Below, in pieces: positions 25,748 through 37,016 of a stretch of DNA of 42,357 nt. The position numbers and the translations under genes are program-made. The DNA lies in NCBI GenBank assembly GCA_002842345.1, contig PHCU01000012.1, forward strand, positions 1 to 42,357, given 5' to 3'. Numbering within the stretch: the stretch's first letter is position 1; the number at the start of each line of letters is the position of its first letter. This stretch comes from Betaproteobacteria bacterium HGW-Betaproteobacteria-12. Lineage in GTDB: Bacteria > Pseudomonadota > Gammaproteobacteria > Burkholderiales > Rhodocyclaceae. Below the pieces are notes generated by a model. The model did no database searches, was not told the DNA's origin, and was given only the letters and a program-made list of their open reading frames with translations.

Positions 25748-25749
25748 TC

Positions 25750-25933
25750 GGCGCAGGCTAACCTCGCGCCGCGAGGTTAAGGGGCTTTGCCCCGGCCGGA
25801 GCCAAAATGCCGACACCAAAGAATGTGGCCTTCATGTGAAGGCCACCTCATAAGTCGGCATTTCGTCGCAGACTAACTCGCGTAGCGACGTTAAGTCCCG
25901 TAGGGGCGGCCGGAGACAAACTCCGGCCGCCCC
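25750..25933. repeat. Hairpin and direct-repeat array after cysH
   Basis: Two diverged direct repeats of about 57 bp (25750-25806 and 25865-25920) agree at roughly three quarters of positions by eye. Each has an inverted TAAC...GTTA pair and ends GGCCGGAG-NC-AAA. Structures in order: a 10-bp stem (25759-25768/25770-25779); GGGGC-TTT-GCCCC (25781-25793); a 10-bp outer pair (25805-25814/25854-25863) enclosing a 10-bp inner stem (25825-25834/25837-25846); and a 13-bp perfect stem with an ACAAA loop (25903-25915/25921-25933). None has a T-run. The last may separate the convergent cysH and chemoreceptor transcripts. Confidence 0.75.
25818..25853 (+). pseudogene. Relic of a second cysH 3' end
   Basis: Read in frame, this stretch encodes KECGLHVKATS and a TAA stop. 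It repeats the last nine residues of CysH, KECGLHVKA, encoded 100 bases upstream at 25718-25744. The nucleotide differences between the two nine-codon stretches all fall at synonymous positions (third positions, plus the first position of the Leu codon), which points to a diverged allele of cysH rather than chance. It has no start and no upstream cysH body, so it is a remnant. It lies inside a pair of exact 10-bp inverted repeats. Confidence 0.6.
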
Positions 25934-25951
25934 GTTCGCATGAATCGCTAA

Positions 25952-27367
25952 CTACTCTGCAAACCCATAGCCAATCCGCAGCGCCCCCCAGTGCCGGCCC
26001 TGCACCCAGATCGGTGCCGAGACATCCTTCATCAGCACTGTCTCGCCACCCCCCAGGTCGCGGCGGTAGGTTTGCAGCAGGAAAGGCTCCTCGTTGTGCG
26101 CCGCGCGCAGGCCGGTGCGATCCTTGAAGATGCGCCGGTTGCGGCTGAACGCCGCGTTGCGCACCGGGTCGCCACCCTGCGGCTGGGAGAATTGGCGGTT
26201 GTGTGTCGGCAGATAACCGTTACGATCGACCGCGACGCAGAAGGCGACCAGCGGCGACAGGCGCAGCACGGTTTCCTGGACAGCCGGCAGCAACGCATCG
26301 GTCAGCGGCACGAAGTCGGTCATGAACTGCTGCGGATTGCTGCCGGGAATCGCCCGATAGCGCTCGTCGAACAGCTCACCGACGGAAATCTCCCCTGCCA
26401 CCAGCGCCTGCTCGAAGCGCCGGGCAATCTCCGTGGCTGCCCGGGTCGCCGCCACGATGAACGGCGTGTCCTCGGTCTCGACGCCGCTGCTGGCAAAGCG
26501 GGCGATGGCATCCTCGCTGATTTCCAGCAGGCTGCCCGCCTCCTCGCGAATGGCGCCGATCAGCTGCAACGAGCGGGAGAACTCCTCGCCAAACGTACTC
26601 AAGCGCTCGACCGAACGGTCGCAGAGCGCCAGGTTGCCGGCCGACAGGTCCGCCGTCTGGCGCATCAGGTATTCCACCTCGCCGAAATGCGACTCGAAGG
26701 ACTCGATGGCGGCGCTCACTAGGAAGCGCGCATCGCCGCCGGCTTCGCCATCGCGCCCCTGATCGATCTCGTTTTCCAGCGCCTGGACACGCTCGCCGAG
26801 ATGATCGACGACACTGGCGATCTCGCGGCTCGAATCGGCGACCATCTGCGCCAGATCCTTGACGGCCTGGGCGACGACACCGAAGCTGCGCCCGGCTTCG
26901 CCGGCGCGCACCGCCTCGACCGAGGCATTGAAAGCAACGATGCGCGTCTGGAAGGCGATCTTGTTGATCACCTGCGAGGCCTCCGCGACCTGGCGCAGGG
27001 TTGCCGAGACGTCGGCGATGGCCTGCTCGACGCGGACCACCGAATCGGCCAGGCCAGCGGCACGGTCGAGCGCTGCGCGCACCTCACCATGCGTCGTTTC
27101 GGCCTTGTGCACACCATGGCGGGCCCGTTCGGCGATACCGCGATTGCCGTCGATCATGGCCGCCAGCGAACTGCGCACTTCACCGAACACCCGGGTGGCC
27201 TGATCGGTCAGCAAGCCCAGGTCGTCGGCCGAACCGGCAATGCTGGCGGCGCTGCGCCCGATGCCGGCCAGGCGATGGGCCGAGGCGGCCAGCAATTGTT
27301 CGGCGTCGACGGCCGGCGCCGGCCGACTGGCAAGGGAATGGGAATCGGCTGGCGACTGGCCATGCAT
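25952..27367 (-). CDS. Soluble methyl-accepting chemotaxis-like protein with C-terminal Cache-like sensor
   Basis: A 471-residue protein with no signal peptide or membrane helix. I set the start at MHGQSPADS (27367) because AGGAG lies seven bases upstream; the frame stays open further but without support. The N-terminal half is a helical MCP signalling domain, with the hairpin-tip region INKIAFQTRIVAFNASVEAV and RAGEAGRSFGVVAQAVKDLA. The C-terminal 140 residues (FTDFVPLTDALLPAVQETVL-like region, VDRNGYLPTHNRQFSQPQGG, GRHWGALRIGYGF) resemble a Cache-type ligand domain, which in membrane receptors would sit at the N-terminus. Domain order is therefore inverted, and the sensor is cytosolic. It diverges from the acetate kinase fusion gene. 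Confidence 0.85.
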   Translation of the reverse strand: MHGQSPADSHSLASRPAPAVDAEQLLAASAHRLAGIGRSAASIAGSADDLGLLTDQATRVFGEVRSSLAAMIDGNRGIAERARHGVHKAETTHGEVRAALDRAAGLADSVVRVEQAIADVSATLRQVAEASQVINKIAFQTRIVAFNASVEAVRAGEAGRSFGVVAQAVKDLAQMVADSSREIASVVDHLGERVQALENEIDQGRDGEAGGDARFLVSAAIESFESHFGEVEYLMRQTADLSAGNLALCDRSVERLSTFGEEFSRSLQLIGAIREEAGSLLEISEDAIARFASSGVETEDTPFIVAATRAATEIARRFEQALVAGEISVGELFDERYRAIPGSNPQQFMTDFVPLTDALLPAVQETVLRLSPLVAFCVAVDRNGYLPTHNRQFSQPQGGDPVRNAAFSRNRRIFKDRTGLRAAHNEEPFLLQTYRRDLGGGETVLMKDVSAPIWVQGRHWGALRIGYGFAE

Positions 27368-27459
27368 GGGAGGTCTCCTCTGTCTTTTTTGTCGGGATCG
27401 GCACGGCTGGCCGGAACATCCCTGGGGTCGGCGTGAGCATAGCCGATGTCCGCAGCAAA

Positions 27460-27516
27460 ATTGCGCGGCGCAATGCCGGCCGGCCCGCCTGCCTCCTTTG
27501 CTGCACCGCAACAAAG
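27460..27516. promoter_or_regulatory. Two palindromes between the chemoreceptor and acetate kinase fusion genes
   Basis: A perfect 15-base palindrome (27460-27474, ATTGCGC arms around one base) and a near-perfect 21-base palindrome (27496-27516, CTTTGCTGC/GCAACAAAG arms with one mismatch) lie in the 190-base divergent region. The second ends 41 bases before the ATG of the fusion gene. These are candidate operators; the regulator is unknown. Confidence 0.4.
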
Positions 27517-27557
27517 TGATACCCTTGGCCGACAATAATCCACCGCAGAGACCAGCC

Positions 27558-29879
27558 ATGAGCGACATCGATCTGAAACGCTTCTTCCTCGAAAACGTGC
27601 CCTTGTTCGAGCACTTTCCCGCCGACAAGGTCGAGGAGATCGTCCTCAAATCCCGCCTCGCCACCTACGAAGGCAATGAAGCCATCCTCGAGACCGGCGA
27701 CGAGGGCCACTGCATCGGCATCATGATCAGCGGCCACGCCGAGATTTCGCTGACCGACAACATCGGCACCCGCGCCGTGATCAGCCAGCTCGAAGCCGGC
27801 GACGTCTTCGGCGTCATGTCGCTGCTCACCGGCGACCGCATCGTCGCCGACGTCATCGCCGGCAACCGCTGCTTCGTGCTGATGATTCCGCAGGAGGTCT
27901 TCAACACCCAGATCCTGACCAATCCCAAGGCCGTCGGCTACCTCTCCCGGCTGCTCGCCGACCGCACGCGCGCCATGAGCAGCGATCTGGCCGGCGCCCA
28001 GGCGCGCGCCCTGGTCCGTTCGGAAGATCCCTACGCGCTGTCGCTGACCAGCAATACGCCGGGCAAGATCGTCGCCCTCAACGTCGGCCTCAGTCAGATC
28101 CATTTCGGCATCTACGACACCGCCGAGAGCGGTGCCGACATCCACGGCATCATCGACAACGCCGACCAGCCGTTCGCCCGCATCACGGTCCGGGTCGGAC
28201 CGCAGCTGCAGACCATGGAACAGGTGCCGTTCCAGCTCGCCGACCTGTTCAGGGTGATGGCCGAGGCCACCGCCCGGCTCGGCCCGGCCTTCACCTTCCA
28301 CCCGGAAGACGTCACCGCCATCGGCCACCGCGTCGTCCATGGCGGCAACAAGTTCTCCAGCTCGGTCGTCATCACCCCGGCGGTGATCGCCGATATCGAG
28401 GAACTGGCCGTCTTCGCGCCGCTGCACAACCCGGTCAACGTCGCCGGCATCCGCGTCGCCCTGCAGCAGTTCCCCAACCTGCCGCAGGTCGCCGTCTTCG
28501 ACACCGCCTTTCACCAGACGCTGGCGCCCTACGCCTACCTCTACGGCCTGCCCTACGACCTGTACAAGCAGCACGGCATCCGCCGCTACGGCTTCCACGG
28601 CACCTCGCACCGCTACGTCTCGCTGAAGGCGGCGGAAGTCCTCAAGCGGCCGCTCGGCGAACTGGAAATCGTCTCCTGCCACCTCGGCATCGGCGCCTCG
28701 CTGTGCGCCATCGACCACGGCCGCTCGGTCGACACGACCATGGGCATGACGCCGACCGACGGCCTGATCATGCCCAGCCGCTCGGGCAGCATCGACCCGG
28801 CAGTGATGATCCACCTGATGGAACAGCACGGCCTGTCGGCCGAGCAACTGTCATCGCTGATCAATACCGAAAGCGGCCTCAAGGGCATTTCCGGCATCTC
28901 CAGCGACATCCACGAGATCGAGGCGGCGGCGGCTGATGGCCACCACCGCGCCCTGCTCGCCCACAAGGCCTTCTGCTACCAGGTGCGCAAGAACATCGGC
29001 GCCTATGTCGCGGCGATGGGCGGCATCGATGTCCTGGCCTTCACCGGCGATGTCGGCGAAAGCAGTGCTACGGTACGCAGCCTGGCCTGCCAGGGCCTCG
29101 GTTACATGGGCATCAAGCTCGACGAGGAAAAGAACCGCAATCTCGGCCAGTTCGGTTCGCATGCAGTGATCTCGGCCGACGACTCGCCGGTCAAGATTCT
29201 CGTCGTCACCAACGACGACGAGCGTCTGGTGGCCTGGGAGGCGCTGCGCGCCATCGAGCGCAACCAGCTACTGCTGGAAGCCCGGGCCGGCGAGACGCCG
29301 GCCATTCCGGTGGAAATCTCGGCGCACCACGTGCATCTGGCGCAGGCCGACGTCGAGGCGCTGTTCGGCCCCGGCCACCAGCTGACACCGATGCACGAAC
29401 TGTCGCAGCCCGGCCAGTTCGCCTGCGAGGAGCAAGTGCATCTGGTCGGTCCGAAGGGACGCATCGCCAAGGTCCGCGTGCTCGGTCCGACACGCAAGGA
29501 AACCCAGGTCGAGATCGCCATGACCGAGCAGTTCAAGCTCGGCATCCAGCCGCCGATCCGCCAGTCCGGCGACCTCGCCGGCACTCCCGGGATCACGCTC
29601 GAAGGCCCGTACGGCAGCACCACCATCGAACGCGGCGTGGTCTGCGCCCAGCGCCACATCCACATGGCGCCGGAAGATGCGCTGCGTTTCCGCGTCCGTG
29701 ACAACTATGTCGTCCGCGTCCGCGTCGAAGGCGAACGCGAACTGATCTTCGGTGACGTCGTCGTCCGCGTGAATCCGGCCTTCCGCCTGGCCATGCACAT
29801 CGATACCGACGAAGGCAACGCCGGCAACATCCGCACCGGCATGCTCGGCTACATCGAGGAAATCCAGAGCCGCCACTGA
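27558..29879 (+). CDS. Fusion of cyclic nucleotide-binding domain, acetate kinase and PduL-type phosphotransacylase
   Basis: A 773-residue three-part protein. Residues 8-125 are a CNB/Crp-type barrel (GDVFGVMSLLTGDRIVADV); the usual FGE glutamate is Val, so ligand binding is uncertain. Residues about 170-545 are an acetate/propionate kinase with GHRVVHGG (R258), APLHNPVNV (H290), FDTAFHQ (D315), RYGFHGTSH (H347) and SRSGSIDP (R408). Yet N-V-G-L-S-Q-I-H (175-182) replaces the usual NxGSSSxK, I378 replaces the Asn of CHLGNGAS, and GDVGES replaces GIGEN. Residues about 580-760 are PduL: SAHHVHL (H590, H591, H593), AQRHIHM (H700, H702) and HIDTDEGNA (H747), the zinc-site histidines. Together the domains would interconvert acetyl-CoA, acetyl phosphate and acetate. 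The start ATG follows the palindromes. Confidence 0.9.
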   Translation: MSDIDLKRFFLENVPLFEHFPADKVEEIVLKSRLATYEGNEAILETGDEGHCIGIMISGHAEISLTDNIGTRAVISQLEAGDVFGVMSLLTGDRIVADVIAGNRCFVLMIPQEVFNTQILTNPKAVGYLSRLLADRTRAMSSDLAGAQARALVRSEDPYALSLTSNTPGKIVALNVGLSQIHFGIYDTAESGADIHGIIDNADQPFARITVRVGPQLQTMEQVPFQLADLFRVMAEATARLGPAFTFHPEDVTAIGHRVVHGGNKFSSSVVITPAVIADIEELAVFAPLHNPVNVAGIRVALQQFPNLPQVAVFDTAFHQTLAPYAYLYGLPYDLYKQHGIRRYGFHGTSHRYVSLKAAEVLKRPLGELEIVSCHLGIGASLCAIDHGRSVDTTMGMTPTDGLIMPSRSGSIDPAVMIHLMEQHGLSAEQLSSLINTESGLKGISGISSDIHEIEAAAADGHHRALLAHKAFCYQVRKNIGAYVAAMGGIDVLAFTGDVGESSATVRSLACQGLGYMGIKLDEEKNRNLGQFGSHAVISADDSPVKILVVTNDDERLVAWEALRAIERNQLLLEARAGETPAIPVEISAHHVHLAQADVEALFGPGHQLTPMHELSQPGQFACEEQVHLVGPKGRIAKVRVLGPTRKETQVEIAMTEQFKLGIQPPIRQSGDLAGTPGITLEGPYGSTTIERGVVCAQRHIHMAPEDALRFRVRDNYVVRVRVEGERELIFGDVVVRVNPAFRLAMHIDTDEGNAGNIRTGMLGYIEEIQSRH

Positions 29880-29899
29880 GCGGCGCGCCGGGGCCGGGC

Positions 29900-33496
<3,597 letters not shown>

Positions 33497-33812
33497 CACA
33501 GGCCCGAAGTTCGGAGATGGCGCAACAGTTTGGCGCCGGCGCGCACAGTTTACCCTTTAAGCCCTGACGGCATCGGGGGTTTTCCGGCCGGGCAGGCACC
33601 CGGCCCGGCACTCGCCGGTTGCGACCTGCACCGGCGCCGGCTCGCCGAATAGGCCAAGGCCCAACATGCCGTGGCCATCAGCGGATGACGCACGGGTTTC
33701 CGGCAATTTCCCGGTAGTTGACCATTGCCGGAGCAGAACGGGATACTGCGGCCAGACCATCAGGTGCCAGCTGCAACACGCCCTGCCAGGAAACCAGAAC
33801 CGCCCCGGAGAC
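33497..33812. other. 316-base divergent intergenic region
   Basis: This region separates the CBS kinase from the GGDEF/EAL gene. The only element I can support is a sigma70-like promoter on the plus strand at 33718-33747. No conserved coding frame, tRNA or long repeat is seen in the rest; short open frames here have no recognisable product. Confidence 0.5.
33718..33747 (+). promoter_or_regulatory. Sigma70-like promoter of the GGDEF/EAL gene
   Basis: TTGACC (33718-33723) and GATACT (33742-33747) are separated by 18 bases, matching the consensus at five and four of six positions. The predicted start site is about 60 bases before the ATG at 33813. Confidence 0.42.
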
Positions 33813-35747
33813 ATGTCGATCCGTTCCCTGTACCCACCGCTCCCCGGCGGCTCCGGCCAAGCTGCCGCGCCCGGTCCGGGCAATCGCGGCATCCGCACGC
33901 GCCTGGCGCTGCTCGGGCTGCTCTGCGTCCTCTTTCTGCTGCTCTGGTGGTGGGAATCGTCGCTGGTCATCCGCGGCGCCCTGGCCCTGTTCATCGTCGC
34001 CGGCGGCTACGTTGTCCACGCCCAGTTGCGCAAGCTGTGGGCGACGCAGCGCGCCTACCAGCTGGCCATGGAAGCCGCGCACGACGGTTTCTGGGCCTGG
34101 AACCCAGTCAGCAAGCGCCTCTATGTCGGCACCCGGCTGCTGGAAATCCTCGGCTACCGCGACAACTTCCTGCCCGACACGCATGCCTGGCTGGAACTGG
34201 TGCATCCCGAAGACCGCGCCCATTACAACCGGACCGTCGCCGAACACCTGAAGGGCCGCAGCCCGCACTTCTATTGCGAATACCGCGTCCGCGCCAGTAA
34301 CGGCCAGTATCTGTGGATCGCCTCGCGCGGCATCGCCGTGCGCGACCGGCATGGCGTCGCCTACCAGATGGCCGGTTCAGTCACCGACATCACCGAACGC
34401 AAGCTGCACGACGAGGAAGTCGCCTTCATGGCCCAGCACGACCCGCTGACCGGCCTGCCCAACCGCTTCCTGCTTGCCGAGAAACTCGGCGAGGCACTGC
34501 AACAGGCGGTAGCAAGGGACGAACATATCGCCCTGCTGTTCATCGACCTCGACCGTTTCAAGGACATCAACGATTCGCTCGGCCACCGTCTCGGCGACCG
34601 CCTGCTGCAGGATGTCGCCGGACGCCTGAGCGCTGCACTGGGCAAGGGCGAAACGCTGGTGCGCCAGGGCGGCGACGAATTCATCGTGCTGCTTACCGAC
34701 ATCGGCGATGGCGAGATGGCCGAAGTCCGGGCCCGCGATTTCCTCGAGCACCTGAACCAGCCCTTCGTCACCGACGGCAACCAGCTGCACGTCGGCGCCA
34801 GCATCGGCCTCAGCCTGTACCCGGACGATGCTGCCGACGCCGAGCAACTGCTGCGCGACGCCGATACCGCGATGTACGTGGCCAAGCGCCAGGGCGGGGG
34901 GCTGGTCGCCCGGCACACGCCGGAAATGAAGGAACGCGTGCAGTTGCGCGCCTCGATCGAAGCGCGCCTGCACCGGGCCATCGCCGAGCAGGCCTTCACC
35001 CTGCACTACCAGCCCAAGTTCGACACCGCCAGCGGCCGCCTGCTCGGCGCCGAGGCGCTGCTGCGCTGGCAGGACGACGGCCAGTGGATCCCGCCCGACC
35101 GCTTCATCTCGGTGGCCGAGGAAACCGGCCTGATCATTCCCCTCGGCCACTGGGTGCTGAGCGAGGCGATCGCCTGCCTGGCCCGCTGGAACCAGCAGTC
35201 GCCGACGCCGCTGCACATGGCCATCAACCTGTCGGCCCGCCAGTTCTGGCCCGGCGACCTGGCCGAGACGGTGGCGGCGCTGTGCGCCGAACATGGCGTC
35301 GCCTGCGCGCAGATCGAACTGGAAGTCACCGAATCGATGTTGCTGCAGGCCGAAGGCAACCACGTCGACATGCTGCACACCATGCGCGCCCACGGTTTCC
35401 GCCTGGCCCTGGACGATTTCGGCACCGGCTATTCGTCGCTCTCCTATTTGCACCGCCTGCCCTTCACCAGCCTGAAGATTGACCGCAGCTTCGTCGCCGC
35501 CCTGATCGACGAGGCCGGCGACTATGCCGGCGGCAGCGCCCTGGTGCCGGCGATCATCACCATGGCCCACAACCTCGGCCTCGAAGTCGTTGCCGAAGGC
35601 GTCGAGACGGCGGCGCAACTGGTGCTGCTGCGCGATTTCCATTGCGACATCCACCAGGGTTACCTGAGCGGTCGGCCGATGCCGGAAGCCGACTTCCGCC
35701 AACGCTTCCTCGACGCGCCACCGGCATCCGCCACCCCGGCTTTTTGA
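33813..35747 (+). CDS. Membrane PAS-GGDEF-EAL protein (cyclic di-GMP turnover)
   Basis: A 644-residue protein. Two transmembrane helices near residues 30-70 (LALLGLLCVLFLLLWWW, then ALALFIVAGGYVV) are separated by a very short loop, so there is no large periplasmic sensor. A PAS/PAC domain (about 85-200, ending VTDITERK) precedes GGDEF with an intact RQGGDEFIVLL active site. The RxxD inhibitory site five residues upstream is absent. EAL is complete: GAEALLRW, INLSARQFW, DDFGTGYSSLSYL, KIDRSF and VAEGVET. Both cyclase and phosphodiesterase activities are possible. The start at MSIRSLYP is chosen because it places the first helix normally; an ATG at 33666 is also in frame, but it lies upstream of the predicted promoter. 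Confidence 0.9.
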   Translation: MSIRSLYPPLPGGSGQAAAPGPGNRGIRTRLALLGLLCVLFLLLWWWESSLVIRGALALFIVAGGYVVHAQLRKLWATQRAYQLAMEAAHDGFWAWNPVSKRLYVGTRLLEILGYRDNFLPDTHAWLELVHPEDRAHYNRTVAEHLKGRSPHFYCEYRVRASNGQYLWIASRGIAVRDRHGVAYQMAGSVTDITERKLHDEEVAFMAQHDPLTGLPNRFLLAEKLGEALQQAVARDEHIALLFIDLDRFKDINDSLGHRLGDRLLQDVAGRLSAALGKGETLVRQGGDEFIVLLTDIGDGEMAEVRARDFLEHLNQPFVTDGNQLHVGASIGLSLYPDDAADAEQLLRDADTAMYVAKRQGGGLVARHTPEMKERVQLRASIEARLHRAIAEQAFTLHYQPKFDTASGRLLGAEALLRWQDDGQWIPPDRFISVAEETGLIIPLGHWVLSEAIACLARWNQQSPTPLHMAINLSARQFWPGDLAETVAALCAEHGVACAQIELEVTESMLLQAEGNHVDMLHTMRAHGFRLALDDFGTGYSSLSYLHRLPFTSLKIDRSFVAALIDEAGDYAGGSALVPAIITMAHNLGLEVVAEGVETAAQLVLLRDFHCDIHQGYLSGRPMPEADFRQRFLDAPPASATPAF

Positions 35748-35770
35748 TCTACCCCCGGGCGCGGTATAGT
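35744..35770 (+). promoter_or_regulatory. Candidate promoter of trmA
   Basis: TATAGT at 35765-35770 is a good -10 hexamer. TTGATC at 35744-35749 could serve as -35 with a short 15-base spacer. It begins at the end of the GGDEF/EAL gene and lies 66 bases before trmA. Confidence 0.35.
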
Positions 35771-35835
35771 CCGCCCCCTGCCCAATTTTCCCGACCGCCG
35801 GCGCCCTTCGCGGCGCTGCCCGCCGCCCCCGATCC

Positions 35836-36924
35836 ATGCCCCTGCCCAGTCTCGACCCCGCCGACTACCCGGCGCAACTTGCCGCCAAGGTCGCCCGTTT
35901 CCAGGACGACTTCGCCGCCTTCACCCTGCCCGAACCGGCGGTGTTCGCCTCGCCGCCACTGCATTACCGACTGCGCGCCGAATTTCGTATCTGGCATCAC
36001 GGCGAGGTCTTCGACTACGCCATGTTCGACCCGGAGAATCCCCGCCAGCCGGTGCTGATGGCCGACTTTCCGGCCGCCAGCGCCAGCATCTGCGCCTTGA
36101 TGCCGCGCCTGCGCGCTGCGCTGCTGGCCGACGCCGAGCTCAGCCGCAAATTGTTCGGGGCCGAGTTCCTGGCGACGCTGAGCGGCGAGATGCTGGTCAC
36201 CCTGATCTACCACCGCAAGCTCGATGAATCCTGGGAAAGCGCGGCCCGCATCCTGGCCGGCAAATTGCAGATCGGGCTGATCGGGCGCAGCAAGGGGCAG
36301 AAGGTCGTCCTCGAGCGCGACTGGGTACTCGAGTCCTTCGAGTTGAACGGCCGGCAGCTTCAGTACCAGCAGTTCGAAGGCAGCTTCAGCCAGCCCAACG
36401 CCGAGGTCAATCGCCACATGCTCGGCTGGGCCTGCGCCCAGGCTGCCGGCAGCGACGGCGACCTGCTCGAACTGTACTGCGGCAACGGCAACTTCACCGT
36501 CGCCCTGGCCCCGCACTTCGGCCGGGTGCTGGCCACCGAGGTCAGCAAGCCCTCGGTGCAGGCGGCGCAATACAACCTGGCGGCCAACGGCATCGCCAAC
36601 GCCGCCATCGTCCGCATGTCGAGCGAGGAGATCAGCGCCGCCCTGGCCGGTCGCGAAAGCTTTCAGCGGCTGAAGGACATCGACCTCGCCGGCCACCGCT
36701 TCACGACCATCTTCGTCGACCCGCCGCGCAGCGGCCTCGATCCGGCGACGCTGGAACTGGCCCGCGGCTTCGACCGGATCCTGTACATCTCCTGCAATCC
36801 GCAGACCCTGCGCGACAACGTCGCCGCCCTGCACACCACGCACGCCATCGCCGCCGCCGCCGCCTTCGACCAGTTTCCCTATACGCAGCACCTGGAAACC
36901 GGGGTTCTGCTGAAAAAACGCTGA
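35836..36924 (+). CDS. trmA: tRNA (uracil-5-)-methyltransferase
   Basis: A 362-residue SAM-dependent enzyme that forms ribothymidine-54 in tRNA. The TrmA-specific N-terminus contains HYRLRAEFRIWHHGE and YAMFDPENPRQPV. FEGSFSQPNAEVNRHML leads into motif I, LLELYCGNGNFTVAL. Further motifs are IFVDPPRSGLDPATL, the nucleophile loop YISCNPQTL (C320) and the general base near the C-terminus in QHLETGVLL (E354). The length is that of E. coli TrmA. A candidate promoter lies at 35744-35770. This is a core gene inside the block that separates cysH from cysD. Confidence 0.95.
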   Translation: MPLPSLDPADYPAQLAAKVARFQDDFAAFTLPEPAVFASPPLHYRLRAEFRIWHHGEVFDYAMFDPENPRQPVLMADFPAASASICALMPRLRAALLADAELSRKLFGAEFLATLSGEMLVTLIYHRKLDESWESAARILAGKLQIGLIGRSKGQKVVLERDWVLESFELNGRQLQYQQFEGSFSQPNAEVNRHMLGWACAQAAGSDGDLLELYCGNGNFTVALAPHFGRVLATEVSKPSVQAAQYNLAANGIANAAIVRMSSEEISAALAGRESFQRLKDIDLAGHRFTTIFVDPPRSGLDPATLELARGFDRILYISCNPQTLRDNVAALHTTHAIAAAAAFDQFPYTQHLETGVLLKKR

Positions 36925-37016
36925 AAACCTTTCTCTGCTAAGCTCGATCTGCAGCTTGACCGTTCCCCGCCGGATACCGCCCGGATCCGGCGACGGGGCT
37001 CACCGCAGACCGAGAC

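Noticed and set aside
25757-25895. Integron attC site suggested by TAAC...GTTA pairs
   Set aside because: The RYYYAAC and GTTRRRY core sites do not both match in either copy, the spacing is too short and there is no integrase nearby.
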